DNA from: Sphaerolaimus hirsutus
Lineage: Eukaryota > Nematoda > Chromadorea > Monhysterida > Sphaerolaimidae
Assembly: GCA_964036195.1 (NCBI GenBank)
Contig: OZ038460.1
Location: forward strand, 4,591,504 to 4,655,503
DNA length: 64,000 bases
Direction: 5' to 3'
The notes beneath the pieces were generated by a model, which saw only the letters and a list, made by a program, of their open reading frames with translations, had not been told where the DNA came from and searched no databases. A program made the position numbers and the translations under genes. Shown here piece by piece: positions 27,456-40,947 of this stretch (position 1 is its first letter; each line of letters begins with the position of its first letter).

Positions 27456-28190
27456 ATTGAACGTGGGCGGTGTGCCTCAGCGGAAGTAAGCTCTCAGCGC
27501 AAGTAAACTCTCAGCGCAAGTATGCTCTCAGCGCAAGTAAACTCTTAGCGCAAGTAAGCTCTCAGCGCAAGTAAGCTCTCAGCGCAAGTAAGCTCTCAGC
27601 GCAAGTAAGCTCTCAACGCAAGTAAGCTCTCAGCGCAACTAAGCTCTCAGTGCAAGTAAGCTCTCAACGCAAGTAAGCTCTCAGCGCAACTAAGCTCTCA
27701 GTGCAAGTAAGCTCTCAACGCAAGTAAGCTCTCAGCGCAACTAAGCTCTCAACGCAAGTAAGCTCTCAGCGCAACTAAGCTCTCAGTGCAAGTAAGCTCT
27801 CAACGCAAGTAAGCTCTCAGCGCAACTAAGCTCTCAGTGCAAGTAAGCTCTCAACGCAAGTAAGCTCTCAGCGCAACTAAGCTCTCAGTGCAAGTAAGCT
27901 CTCAACGCACATAATCTACTCCCAGTCAGGGGTATAGTGAAGTTGGACCCATTTGGGGTTCATATAGATAGTAAATCGCTCCTCCGGAGGGATAAATAGC
28001 TGACAAAATTTATTTGAGGGGGTTCAAAGGATAGTAGCCAAAAAAATTCCCTCCAGATAGATATTTATATAGCTAGCGGCCCGTGTTTAGATAAATAGCT
28101 GGAGCGTTGAGCGACACCTGACTGGGAGTAGATTACTTGTGCTGAGAGTTTACCTGCTCTGGGAGTTTACTTTCGCTGAGAGCTTCCGCC
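27456..28190. mobile_element. Foldback element with 17-bp satellite arm
   Basis: The left arm is about 25 copies of AGCTCTCAGCGCAAGTA (27488-27908). Many form a 51-bp three-unit pattern with AACGC, CAACTA and AGTGC variants. A 224-bp core with 19-bp TIRs (TAATCTACTCCCAGTCAGG, 27912-27930 and 28117-28135) follows, then inverted satellite units up to GCTTCCGCC. Copy B has about 10 near-pure units at 51976-52143. The architecture resembles Foldback-type elements, whose arms are tandem repeats. No ORF. Confidence 0.7.
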
Positions 28191-29280
28191 TTGAACATGT
28201 ATGTGAGCCGGGGGCTAGCCCGAGGCACCTGGTGCCAATTCCAAGAGTGTACAAGTGACGAGAAACAAAGTGCTAAGTGGCATGTTACTGCTTGTCTGTG
28301 AGTTTGCTCGTCACTTCACTCAAAGTGAAGATTGTGAAAAAAAAGTTTGAAAAATGAGAAATGGCGGGACAACATGTCTGCTGCACGCAGTTTTTTAGCT
28401 GGCTGGTATGGCTGGAGCGCAGATTTAGAATGAGTATTTTACAGCAGAAATTTTTTTCTGCAAGAGCAAGACATCTTGGTTGTTAGCTACCTAAATAGTT
28501 AGATAGTTGGCAAATCTTACCCAAAATGCATTGAGAAATGTCTGTAGGCAAACGAAAATGGTAAAATGCAACCAAAACTCTACTCTGCCTATGTCTGTCT
28601 TTAAATACTCAATGAATTTAGTTACCGTATTACCTCTAATTATCCCCCTTAAAATACCCCCAGGTCTGAACGAGCTGGGGAAATAACAAAACCCCCATTG
28701 GAATATTTCGAGGTATATGTGCCTCCCAAAGATGTATGTATTTATGTACTGGTATGTATCAATGTGCCTCCCAAACAAAATATTGTTATTATCATTTGTA
28801 TCATTAATTGATAACCAGGCTTTAATATTAATGAAAGATGCACATTCAGTGCATCCCATCTAGACAGAACATCTGTTTCACCACATATTTTCACTCAAAA
28901 ATATTCCACCCCAGTCAGCTGAAACTTTGGCCCGTGTTATTTTTCATCAGCCAATTAAAATCGACGGTAAAATGTACGTTTGCAGCAACCATAAAGGTGC
29001 TTTGACGTCATTTTCAGCCAACCCTACCACATCAAATTACCTGTAGTGTTGGAGCAGCGCCATGGAAAATGGCGTAAACTCCTTTTACTCCCGGAGTTGT
29101 TTGGCGTTGCGCCAGCAGTATCGATATCAAGTGTCAATATCGATCTCGATATTGACTATCCAGTTTTTCAAATTTTAAATGTTGATGTTGAAAGAAAGTT
29201 GATACCTTTAGAATCCTAATCGCAATGATGATTATTTTTGCGTCAGCGCAAAAAAACTTGGCACCATTAACTTCGCTAGA

Positions 29281-29310
29281 CGTGAAGCTGGCACAACAGC
29301 CAGCTTCACG
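29281..29310. other. Perfect 12-bp stem hairpin
   Basis: CGTGAAGCTGGC, a 6-nt loop, then GCCAGCTTCACG. Preserved exactly in copy B at 56944-56973 although flanking bases differ. Confidence 0.6.
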
Positions 29311-29545
29311 AATACAGCGCTTTGTTTTTGCCATTTTTTTATTTTGCAGGAATAAATTATTAGCGTCTTCATGGAGTTGGATACCTACCTATATCTTTTT
29401 TAATCAGAACATCAAATACCTATGATCATTTAAAAAAATCGCTGAATAGCCACTAGGGATGAAATTTTTTTTAACGACCCTGTAGTTCTATTAAAAAAAA
29501 CATTTTAAAGGGTTTTTTTAAAAGCTCCCAAACATGGGTCAACAT

Positions 29546-29599
29546 ACCGTATTTCCTCGAAATACCCCCCAGGGGGGTGATTTCGAGGAAATACGGTAA
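29546..29599. mobile_element. 54-nt palindromic TACCGTATTTCCTCGAAAT element
   Basis: Near-perfect inverted repeat with ends TACCGTATTTCCTCGAAAT and ATTTCGAGGAAATACGGTA. It is not found at the matching place in copy B. Related termini occur at 32375, 42721-42830, 43192-43592 and 46855-46997. Confidence 0.6.
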
Positions 29600-31020
29600 A
29601 TGGTTTATTTTAGTGTGGTGTGTGACTAAATGGTAAATGTATGATACTCGAAAAAAATCTTTAACACTTCAAAAAATTGTCAGGTAAATATAATATCATT
29701 TACTCGACCTGAACAGTGAGAATGCACAGGCACTTTTGATGTGTACACAAGCGGGCTGCTAGTGCTACCACGCACCTCCATTTTGTGGCGCACTGCACCG
29801 TGAAAGCTTTTATTTAAATGCTATGTGGAAGGACAGTAATAGCTGATAATGTAGATACTGGTGTAGAATGTAGAAAATGTGTTCAATGTAAATATGTCAC
29901 TGAAACTGGAAGTATTTTTCTGAGTTTTTCAGAGGTGTTAAGGAAAAATCTCAGTGAGATATATTGCATGAATTTGACAGATGTTACCTGCTGAACCACT
30001 TTGTATTTAATTGTTTTCCAAATTTTTCATTTAATTGAACTTCATATTACTGCTGTTCAAACACAAGGTTCACCCTACACATCTGAAATGTCTCATGCAT
30101 GTTCACTTGATACCCTTCTATGTAGCATTCATTTATGTATCTGTGTTTACTCAAATACCTTCATGCTTGATTGACTAGCTATTTATTTATAGCCTGCCGT
30201 TTGGTGAAGGCATTTCAAGAACGATTTCTTGCCTATTGCAGTGCTTTTTCAGTGTAAAATATTCTGAACAAATTGAGGTCATGTTGGGGTTCATCAGGAT
30301 TTTTTGTCTACCCATACACCCGATAGATAGATAGCTGAGTAGCGCCTGGGATAGATAGATAGCTGGAGCGTTTGGGCCTTGGGGGTCCACTACAACCCCC
30401 TACTAGACCCCTGTTCACATCACCAATTGGCCGAAACAGTTGTTTTTTTTTGTTATGTGGGTTAAAAAGTATTTGTTAAAAGTACAGTACAGTATTTTTT
30501 ACTCACCCCTGAGTACACAAAACGTCACGAAATGAGTAAAATGATCAGACATTATCTAGATTACTCATGTTCTGCATAGGTATATCTGGGGTGTAAGGTA
30601 CAAGTTTGTCGAGAGATAATTGGATTACCCCAATATCGGTCAACATAATGACAATAAAAACTCAAAAACAAGTCTGGTGGACCCCCCTGAAATGGCCCCT
30701 CAATCAATTTCTCATATGCCCCCCCCCCCCCGAAACAGTCACACACACATCAAGTCGCCTGTCATCATGCAAGCATGAGCGTTGCACTGCACATGCACGT
30801 GGACGTACGCGTGTGCGTGTGCATAAAAAATGTGTCTCAGAGAGGTATAAAAAATTCTCTTGCTGCAGTGTTTACAATCAGCTGTGCTCTGCGTTCACAG
30901 GGCCTGGGCGTAGGATAAGAAAAATGGTTTATTTTTTGAATAAGAAAATTGAACACGATTTGCGACTGTGTTGGTGATAAGTTTAATGTTTGGTTGACGG
31001 TTAATTTTGTTCTTTTTGAA

Positions 31021-33200
31021 GGTGATTTCAGCTTTGTAGATCATTTACATAGTACATATTATATCTAGGTAGTTATTTATGTATCCTAGTACATCGACTG
31101 TTACCGAGATGCAGATTTCCAAATCCCATTATGTGTGAGATCCGCATTCTAAATCGGATTATGTACGTTATTTATTATCGTGCCTGCAGCTGGGGCCAAT
31201 CTCGAAAGTATAAATTCTAGTGTAGTAAATAAGTATTGGGTACTGCGAGTACTTACCACAAGTGACCATAGAAGTCACACATAAATAGCAAGATATCAGT
31301 GGTAGCGTGCCAACTGATAAGTGTCATTTCACTAAAACTGACAAGTGAAAAGTATTTTCATCTATAAAATCATTTGTTTCTTTTGTTTAAACTTTATTTG
31401 TCACTCAGCTATGTTTGGGAATTTCAAAATTTATGACACTAAAAATGCCACAAAACTAATCTGAACAACCATCGATGTCAATTTATGTGATTTATTTAGG
31501 TAGTGCCCCCCCCCCAAATCCGCCAGCTATCTATCTATCCCAGAGGCCACTCAGCTATCTACCTATCTGGAGTGATTTTTGAGAAATTTTGCCCCAATTT
31601 TCGCTCAAAATCACCAATTTTCTTCCTTTTTTACTTTTTCACCTTCAAAATCGCGGCTTTCCCCTATACACATGTTTATATACCTATTTTTAGCCATTTT
31701 TTGCCTGTTTTATCTACTTTTAACCTGTTTTTAGCGATTTTCCCCCTTTCTGCCTTCTAATTATGAATTGAAAAAGCCTATATATTTTGCCCCGCGCGAG
31801 CCCTCCCCAAGCCCCCCCCCCAGAACAATTTACAGCTATCTATCCCACCGGAGGAGCGATTTGCTATCTATCCAGCCCCGGCGAGGGCCAAAATCTTGGA
31901 GAACCATGGTAGTGCGTAAGTACAAAAACTTTTGCTAGCGATTTTTTAATTCTATCAGGAAATGCGATTTAAGAAAATCGTTTTCAATAAGGACAGAAAG
32001 GCTTAAAAATATCGCGTGCCAACCCCATGCTTTTAATTTTAATCCTATTTACATGCATTTGCATTATAGTAGGGCAATGTCAGCGTGAGTACTTTATCGA
32101 CATGCTATGTTTCCCATGCTTTTCATGGATTGTTCATGACTGGATTTGTGGCTGGCTCACTAGGCTTGCGCTTAAATTTCTCTAGGGTTCCATATACCTA
32201 GGTACTTAGGTATTTTGCTTGGTTTACGTCGTTATTTATTTTCAGAGCAGTTAATCGCTTAGGTAATTAGGTATCAAGCTTTTTAATAACAAGGAAGATA
32301 AACGCTCATGCGCACGTATTTATGACAGCGCTAAATATAATTTGCATACTCGCATCAACTAGGTACCGTACTTGCTCGAATAATCCCCCTGGCGAATTTT
32401 CATTTCGTCAGACTTTTTAAAGGGGGGATTATTCAGTAGGAGGAATTATTATTTCGTTAAAATATTCAAGCATGTTTATCAACTCATTCCACAAAACATG
32501 CTTTATTAACACAATAACATGCTGTTTTTGTGTAAATGAGACATGACAAATTGATCGTATGCCTTAAGGAGGGCATTATTCAAGGGGGGGGGGCTGAAAA
32601 ACTTTCCCTGCATACAATTACAATAACCCCCCCCCCAAATAAAAACAACAACAACAACAATAACAACAAATTCTGTAAATCCCTTGGCTACAGCTATAGC
32701 TATTTGATAGTCAAGCTTGCCAGTCAAATGCATCGTACCCACAGCCGGAAGTCAAGCGATCTTGCCGTCCGGTCATTTTGCTCCTGTTTTCTTGAGCACA
32801 TGCATTAACTTTGTATTTTCTAAGCCTCGTTTCATGGTCAACTTGGGATTACATTCAGCTAGTATTTCTTTTTTTACCGTATTTTCTGGAATAGATTGTT
32901 TTAAGATACCTTTGATCGAAATACTTTTATTTGGTTTCTCTCGGATAAGTTATGGATCACGGTAGATTGTCAAGCGCGGAAGTTTTTATGGTTGATAATT
33001 TTTCACAAATTCGTATCGTATGATCACGTTTCTCCTTCATTAAATAATTTACATTCACAATTCTTCTTCACACAAATTTGAATTTGACCCACAAAATTGT
33101 ACCCATAAAATTAGCCTCCATTCACACGCAAAACTGTACTCAGCCCTCTAGTGACTTTTTCAATGCATGTGAAATTTCATATATTTATGACCGAGTTCTA
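31021..33200. other. Spacer between duplicated blocks, no gene seen
   Basis: AT-rich. Contains the CTATCTATC repeat at 31497-31910, a TACCGTACTTGCTCGAATAATCC-like fragment near 32375 and a CAACAACAA microsatellite near 32645. No supported coding sequence. Confidence 0.5.
31497..31910. repeat. CTATCTATC-armed interspersed repeat
   Basis: Arms of CCAGCTATCTATCTATCCC type, C-rich ends and an AT-rich body. The same unit occurs in reverse orientation at 57412-57895, sharing the CAAATCGCTCCTCCGGAGGGAT and CCAAGATTTTGGCCCTCG stretches. No ORF beyond short frames. Confidence 0.7.
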
Positions 33201-34000
33201 ACATATTGTGGAATCACACATATTGTGGAATCTCACATGCCGCACGGTGACCTTAACATAATGTGGAATCACACATGCTCAAAGGTGAATTTCACATGCC
33301 CGAAGGTGAGTTTCACATGTCCCAAGGTGAATCTCACATGCCCAGCGTGAAATACACATGCTCATGGCCAAAACGTGAATCTTTCATGCCAGCCCAGCCC
33401 ATGCCATCACTGCAGCGTTTTGTCACAGCTTTGTATAATAAAACCATAACATAAAAATTGATTTCATTAGATGCAAGCATTAAGAGCACATACAGTTGTT
33501 AGTATATCAGTAAATACACAACACATTAATAAAAACGTGAGAATAAGTTTTAGTACAAGAAACATTCAACGTAAAAATTCAATGCAAGAAATGCAAAAAA
33601 GCCAATAACAAGTAAATTTTTAACAAAAATTTATTTTCTGGCAAAAATAAGTAAACAGCTGCAGATTATAAAATCTGCCGAGTTAAATTGATCGCAAAGG
33701 TAACTACTGTATCTCCATGAAATACCCACAGGGGTTTATATTTTCAGAGTGAGAATTTTGATGGGGTTAAACGAGGGGGGTATTTCGAGGCACATTGACA
33801 GACAGATTGATAAGGATCAATCACTGATAATTATTTCAAGCTTTGTTCATGCTGGGCATGTGAGATTCACGATGGGCATGTGAGATTCACCTTTAGGACA
33901 TGTGAGATTCACCTTAGAGCATGTGAAATACCCCTTTGGGCATGTGAGATTCCACATTATGTTAAGATCACCATGCGACATGTGAGATTCCACAATATGT
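33201..34000. mobile_element. Foldback element with CACATGCCCAAAGGTGAAT arms
   Basis: Arms of about 160 bp (33201-33365 and 33847-34000) are inverted copies built from degenerate ~20-bp units. The outer ~60 bp (ACATATTGTGGAATCTCACATG onward) are nearly identical on the two sides. The AT-rich interior has no ORF. Confidence 0.75.
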
Positions 34001-36469
34001 TTAAGTAGAATCGCCCTTTATGACCCGCTCAACGTTGCATGCTTCCACGCACTTCTATGTAGTTCAAGATCCGCGGCGGCAATTTGTGCTAGGCGACGCG
34101 GCAAGAATTTGCCGCCACAACTTTTCGTGCAGCGACGGCTGCAAAACTTTTTACTCTGCCGGCAATTTAGTTAGCGATTTAGGGCAAATACCTAGGTAGC
34201 GCGTGTTATTGCCGCTTATCGATTTAGCAATTTAGCAAAAAATGGCTGGGGCTATGCAAAAAAAAATTGAACTACCTTCTATGCTGAATGAAATCTGTAG
34301 ACAAACCAAATCATTATTTATTTTTTGATACGATTGTGAGCGATTATCTGCAGAAAATTCATAGCTTTCAAATGAGAAAATTTGGCGCGACTTGATAAAA
34401 AAGTTTTCATCAGTTTTGTGTTCAGTTGACATTTTCATGTTTTGGGCATAATGGGAATTTTCTGTTGAGTTTGCCACTACAGAAGGGATTAGATGAAATA
34501 CAATGAAAATTGCAAAAATATTTTATCTTTGTGCGATTTCAGCTGGATGAATATTATTTGGTAAATCGGGTCTTACAAGTGAACAATGTTAAGAAGCAGC
34601 TATATAACCAGCTTATTTGATTCAACATTAAGTATTCGATAATCGATACATGAAATAACGTTGAATTTTGATTAGAAATGATAATGGTTTATCCGTTGAG
34701 TTCACTTTTTACAATTTGAAAGTTGTTTTTAATTCAAAATGTCCAATTGTTAAAAATTCGAATCTTGTTGAACACATATTGAGGATTTTGTTGGTAAATG
34801 TCTATTGACATTTCCAGTTGCAATGAAATAACTTTTTAAGGAAATCTGCCTGCTTTATCCAATGCTGACTGCTTTTTTCAAGTAAATATGTTTATGTGCA
34901 TGATCGAGTTGGGACTGTTTCTCCAATGAAAACCATGATACGCTAATTTTCGCTAATGATTTTCCATGTTTTTATAAATATTAGTCTAAAAAACGATTCA
35001 CGAGGCAGGGTCATCTAACAAACTTTTTTCAAACCTAGCTCATTCTATTCTATCTCATTCTAAGCTCATTCTATTTCTTTCAGAAGTGCTTGTACACCCC
35101 CCCCCCCCAAGCAGGAAAAAGCCAACCCACACAAAATAGCTAAAATATGAATATAGGTGGCCAAAACTCAGTGTGCATGTAAACCCAGTGCTCATATAGA
35201 CCCAGTGCTCAGGGGCTGGGGACATATCCAGGATTTTTGAGTGGGGGGCTGTTCATTTACAGAGCAGTTAATGGGGGGGGGGGGGGGTCTGAGCCCCCCT
35301 AAAATTTTACTTACGTGGTGATGGAATGGCATGATAGCACTGGAGCCATTGTCATTGGTTGACACCAAAAATTGGTGATATGTATGTAAATATACCTATA
35401 AATACATAGAGCGATGGGCATGCCATTCAGTGTATTTTGTAGAGAATTGACAGATAAGGACTGATTTGCTTATAAAATATCCGTGTGATGGAAAATGTGG
35501 GAAATTTGGCCTACATGTGCACTGGGTTTACATGTGCACTGGCATAAACCCATATCGGCACATGAAGTACAAAAAATAGCTGATAATTAGCAATAAGGAT
35601 CATGAAGTAGTGATTTTGAAGGTGGAAATTGTTTTTTTAATATATGAAAATTAGCAATTTTGAGCAAAAATTGGGGTTAAATGTCCAAAAAAATCACTCC
35701 TAAAATGTTCTTGAAAAAAGGGGCAGTTTGAAAATCACTCAAAAGAAAAATTATGAAAAAACGGTATTGCCAACACTAGTCAAAGGTAAATAAATACTTT
35801 CACATATCGGGTGGGCGCGCCAGCGCCATCCCTCGCTGCCGAGGGAGGGCGCAAGCGACCCACCCATAATATGGTCGGACACACCAAAATGCGGAAATCG
35901 CAAATTTAAAATCGCAATAACTTCGGAACGCAATGCGCTAGTGCAGAACCGACTGCACCATTAAAAAGCCAGTGTCGAAAAGTACCACCATGCAAATTTT
36001 CACATACAACGGTTGAGTTCGGAGGAAGTTATTACGGATTTTCTTTTTCAAGTAGTGTTGTTGTTGTTCTTGTTCTTGTTGTTCTTGTTCTTCTTGTTCT
36101 CCCGACAATCTTCAAACTGCAATAACTTCCTTGAAACACGACCGATTTTCATGGTTGATGGCTCATATGAAAGAGCATATGATGCCATTTCTTATTTTCG
36201 GGAATTTTTGTCACAGGCTCCGCCCACTTTGGGACGGGATCTGTTTGAAATTTTCAAACCTCGATAAATTTAAAATTTGAATACAAATGCGGCAATAAAA
36301 AAAATTTGTTGGTGTGCGCCATGACTAGAGCTTTCGAATGAGCTAATTTTTGGCGATTTTGGTACAGATTTACAAAAGTTATTCAAGTTTGCTTATTTTG
36401 TGTAATATGCGCAAACATGCCTGAACTACTGCTTGATGTGATACTGAGCATGTGACCTTGCATGGTGAT
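34001..36469. other. Spacer, no gene seen
   Basis: AT-rich DNA with C and G homopolymers (35095-35110 and 35273-35287), and a CTTGTTGTT microsatellite at about 36055-36105. I see no supported gene. Confidence 0.5.
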
Positions 36470-38520
36470 TACTATCAGGTCATAAATGTCTAGTGGTTAA
36501 TGTCAAGTCAAATGTCAAGTTATAAATGTCAAGTCAAATGTCAAGTGATAAATGTCAAGTGATAAATGTCAAGCAATAAATGTCAGGCAAAATGTCAAGT
36601 GATAAATGTCAAATGATAGATGTCAAGTGATAAAATATTAAGTGATAAAATATCAAGTCAAATATCAAGTAATAAATGTTAAGTGGTAGATTTCAAGTGA
36701 AATGTCAAGTGAAAAATGTCAAATTATAGATGTCAAGTGATAAATGTCAAGTGAAATGTCAAGTTCAATGTCAAGTGATAAATGTCAAGACAAATGTCAA
36801 TTGATAAATGTCAATTGATAAATGTCAAGTGATAAATGTCAAGTGATAGATGTGAAGTTATAAAATATCAAGTGATAAAATATCAAGTGATAAAATATCA
36901 AGTCAAATTTCAAGTGATAACTGTCAAGTCAAATGTCAACTGATAAATTTCAATTGAAATGTCAAGTTTAATGTCAAGTGATAAATGTCATGTCAAATGT
37001 CAAGTCAAATGTAAAGTGATAAATTTTAAGTGAAATGTCATGTCAAATGTCAAGTCAAATGTCAAATGTCAAGTGACAAATTTCAAGTGAAATGTCAAGT
37101 GTAATGTCAACTCATAAATGTCAAGTAAAATATCAAGTCATATGTCAAGTCAAATTTCAAGTGAATAATGTCATGTCAAATGTCAAGTTTAACGTCAAGT
37201 GATAAATTTCAAGTGAAATGTCAAGTGATAAATGTCATGTCAAATGTCAAGTCAAATGTCAAGTTTAATGTCAACTGATAAATGTCAAGTGATAAATATC
37301 AAGTGATAAATGTCAAGTGATAGATGTCAAGTTATAAAATATCAAGTGATAAAATATCAAGTCAAATATCAAGTGATAACTGTCAAGTCAAATGTCAACT
37401 GGTAAATTTCAACTGAAATGTCAAGTTTAATGTCAAGTGATTAATGTCATGTCAAATGTCAAGTCAAATGTCAAGTGAAAAATTTCAAGTCAAATGTCAA
37501 GTAATAAATTTCAAGTCAAATGTCAAGTTAAATGTCAAGCTTAATGTCAAGTGATAAATGTCATGTCAAATGTCAAGTCAAATGTCAAGTTTAATGTCAA
37601 CTGATAAATGTCAAGTGATAAATATCAAGTGATAAATGTCAAGTGATAGATGTCAAGTTATAAAATATCAAGTGATAAAATATCAAGTCAAATATCAAGT
37701 GATAACTTTCAAGTCAAATGTCAACTGGTAAATTTCAACTGAAATGTCAAGTTTAATGTGAAGTGATAAATGTCATGTCAAATGTCAAGTCAAATGTCAA
37801 GTGAAAAATTTCAAGTGAAATGTCAAGTAATAAATTTCAAGTCAAATGTCAAGTTAAATGTCAAGCTTAATGTCAAGTGATAAATTTCAAGTGAAATGTC
37901 AAGTTTAATGTCAAGTGATAAATGTCATGTCAAATGTCAAGTCAAATGTCAAGTTAAATGTCAAGTGCTCAAATATCAAGTCAAATGTCAAGTTATAAAT
38001 GTCAAGTTGTAAATGTCAAGTCTAAAGTCAAGTCAAGTCAAATGTCAAGTGATAATGTCAAGGTGAATATAAAGTGATAACTTTCAATTGAAATGTCTAA
38101 GTCAAATGCCAAGTGAATAATTTCAAGTGAAATGTCAAGTAATAAATTTCAAGTGAAATGTCAAGTCAAATGTCAAGTTAAATGTCAAGCTTAATGTCAA
38201 GTGATAAATGTCATGTCAAATGTCAAGTTTAATGTCAAGTGATAAATGTCAAGTCAAATGTCAAGTTTAATGTCAACTGATCAATGTCATGTCAAAAGTC
38301 AAATAACAAGTCATATGTCAAGTCAAATTTCAAGTGGTAAATGTCAAGTCAATTGTCAAGTTAAATGTCAAGTGATCAAATATCAAGTCAAATGTCAAGT
38401 TATAAATGTCAAGTCTAAAGTGGCAAGTGAAATGGCAAGTAAAAAGAGAAGTGAGAAGTGAATTGCAAAGAAAATTGGCAAAAGTCAAATGAGAAGTGAA
38501 ATGGCAAGTAAAAAATTAAA
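36470..38520. repeat. TGTCAAGTGATAAA satellite array
   Basis: About 2 kb of degenerate 13-14-bp units (AAATGTCAAGTCA and AAATGTCAAGTGAT) with partly repeated higher-order blocks of a few hundred bp, for example near 37250-37480 and 37590-37800. No coding capacity. Confidence 0.9.
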
Positions 38521-39221
38521 TTGAAAAACTTTGATAAATGGATACTGAACTGTGATCAATATTTCTAGTTAATTTTTTTTGGTGAACAATCACATTATGC
38601 TATTGTCACAAATATGAGTTGTACATAGAATTATGATACACTCCTTAACTCTTAATGGTGGACCAATTTCGTTTAAGAGACATTTCTCAATGAGTTTTGG
38701 ATATGTCATTTAACACATAGCATATGCAAATATTGTTGGCACATGCTGGCACCATGCCAGCCAATATTTGTAGGATGAAATTCACCCTGTCACATATAAA
38801 CTTGGCCCTCATCCAAGTGATGGGTTGCATATTTTTGATCAAAATATACTGCTGTTTGATGTGATACTGCCACTATATGGGTCTTCAATGGTTATAATTT
38901 CAAATTGTGCAATTTTATGGAGTGGTGCCATCTATACCAAAATGGTGCCATTTTCATGGAGTGGCGCCAACTACTCCAATCCGGCATCATTTTCATGGAT
39001 GGCGCCATCTACTCCAAAACAGCAGTGCCATCTACTCCAAAATGGTGCCATTTTTGTGGAGTAGCACCATCTACTCGCCAGCATATTTATATATTGTTCA
39101 GCAAGACACCTACTGGGTGTCATTCGGGGAAGCCTGGGCCACTGGCCACACAAAAGATGTATATCAGTAAAAAAATGGCTAACGCCAAACAAAAAGTGGA
39201 CGCTGCCTCCACAGCAAATAG
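38521..39221. other. Spacer with short ATGGTGCCAT repeats
   Basis: 38910-39075 holds degenerate TGGAGTGGCGCCATCTACTCC-like repeats. Nothing else recognised before the gap. Confidence 0.5.
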
Positions 39222-39421
39222 NNNNNNNNNNNNNNNNNNNNNNNNNNNNNNNNNNNNNNNNNNNNNNNNNNNNNNNNNNNNNNNNNNNNNNNNNNNNNNN
39301 NNNNNNNNNNNNNNNNNNNNNNNNNNNNNNNNNNNNNNNNNNNNNNNNNNNNNNNNNNNNNNNNNNNNNNNNNNNNNNNNNNNNNNNNNNNNNNNNNNNN
39401 NNNNNNNNNNNNNNNNNNNNN
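39222..39421. other. Assembly gap (200 N)
   Basis: Exactly 200 undetermined bases, the usual size for a gap of unknown or fixed length. Confidence 1.
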
Positions 39422-39578
39422 CCCCTATTCAAGGAAACCTTCCTAAACTAGAGGCGTTTAAGTGCAAAAAATTTTTTGTGTGTATGTTACCTTTTTACTA
39501 CTAAATTTTTACATTTTTTGAATTTTACATTTTTGCTCTTAAGCGTCTTGAGTTTGGGGGGTTTTCCTTGAATAGGGG
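39422..39578. mobile_element. Short TIR element at gap edge
   Basis: CCCCTATTCAAGGAAACC on the left and GGTTTTCCTTGAATAGGGG on the right are inverted, as are CTAAACTAGAGGCG and CGTCTTGAGTTTGG inside. The left end touches the gap, so the element may extend into it. Confidence 0.6.
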
Positions 39579-40947
39579 TGGGAATAAAAAAATCCCCCAC
39601 AACCCCCTGTAACTGTCCTGGTTGTTCCCAGTGCCCTACATACTGCTGAATTTCCAAAATCGCATGCCAACTGTGCTTGAGTGAAGCACATGTGTGAGGA
39701 ACTGAGGAAAATGATTGTTAACTCAACCAACAAGTATCAAGAACATGAGGTAATAAAAGTCTATCCTAATCTGATTTATTAAAAGAATTGGACTCTGGCA
39801 ACTAGCCAGAGTCTTCAAAGCCAAAATCCGACCTTGAAAGACAGATTTACTGCTACATAAAGGAAGTGTCCGAACCCAAGTCAGCAACAAAATTTTGTAT
39901 AAAAAAATGTGTGGGCCACTTACGCGGCCCACATGGCATTATACTGGGGGGTGTCCCATGGCTTTTGTAGTCACACGTTTTGGCTATATTTCGGTACCGG
40001 CCAAAATTTTCTGAGATAATCGTTCTGGCGGAATAAAGTTTTTTATAAAAAATTTCTAAGTGTCCGAACCCAAGCCAACACCGGTGTATATTCGCATCTC
40101 ATATTATTCCCGGTACGTCCGGCTATGCTCAATGCACTACACACGAAAATCTGTTGTTTGCACACAGACATAAAAGGTCAGCCGACTAATACTTCGGTAA
40201 TGACCGCTCCATAAGGATTTGTAGTGAAAGCACAGCACAAAAGGTGAAAATAAATATCAGGAACTGTATAATTATCAAAGAAACGGCTGTCCCGGCAAAG
40301 TCAAAAGCGATCCCAATGTTGCAAATTATGTTGTCACGCAGATGTGATGTGCGGTTTTTTAGGGTCGATTCAAGGTCGTTGTTATTTATCAAATTTGTCA
40401 TATTTGTCAAATATTCATTTTTTCATAAATAGATCCCCATCATAAATAAAATGCATTTTTTGACCCCCCATATCTCAACATTGAATTTCGCACCCCCCCA
40501 TATTATATATTTTTTTGAAGTGCGTTTTTATGGGGACCCCAAAAATGGTCCTAACTCAAATTTGAAAAATTTATAGATCGGTACTTTTAGAAGCACACCC
40601 TTCATTTGCAACAAATTCATTAATTGCTTTATGGACAGTTCAATAAAGTGACCGCACCAAATCTCACTAACATTTGTATGCTGGACGAAAATAGTTAAGA
40701 ATACACTGCGGCAAAATGCACCGCAGCCAAACATGCATAAATACGTAAATATACCAAGATGAGTTGACACTAAGATGCATGAGCACTGGCCTATACTCTA
40801 CTGGCAAAACAGACATGGGCAACTCGAGAGTAAATCATCGGGCCATAGGCTAATAACACAGCCATTGAAATAGCGCCGCCGCAGTGAACACAACGATCGA
40901 TTCGAATGCAGCGATAAAACAATCTGCGAACATCCAGGGGGCAGTTC
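39579..40947. other. Spacer, no gene seen
   Basis: Short open frames on both strands (up to 80 codons) without recognisable features. Confidence 0.5.

Larger units (their letters stand above)
28191..31020. repeat. Segmental duplication copy A, right part; no gene seen
   Basis: Aligns with copy B at 52404-52584, 55988-57180, 58204-58475 and 62853-64000, with large B-specific insertions between. It holds a hairpin (29281-29310), a palindromic element (29546-29599) and a GATAGATAG repeat (30320-30410). The small open frames, for example 28491-28859, are AT-rich and not convincingly coding. Confidence 0.6.

Noticed and set aside
27488..27908. Regular 17-bp array considered as a CRISPR
   Set aside because: Units are contiguous with no spacers, and the genome is eukaryotic; it is a satellite.
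36013..36267. 84-codon plus-strand ORF
   Set aside because: Leucine/phenylalanine run encoded by a TTG/TTC microsatellite; no other support.
38905..39504. Open frames across 39222-39421
   Set aside because: They run through the N gap and have no meaning.
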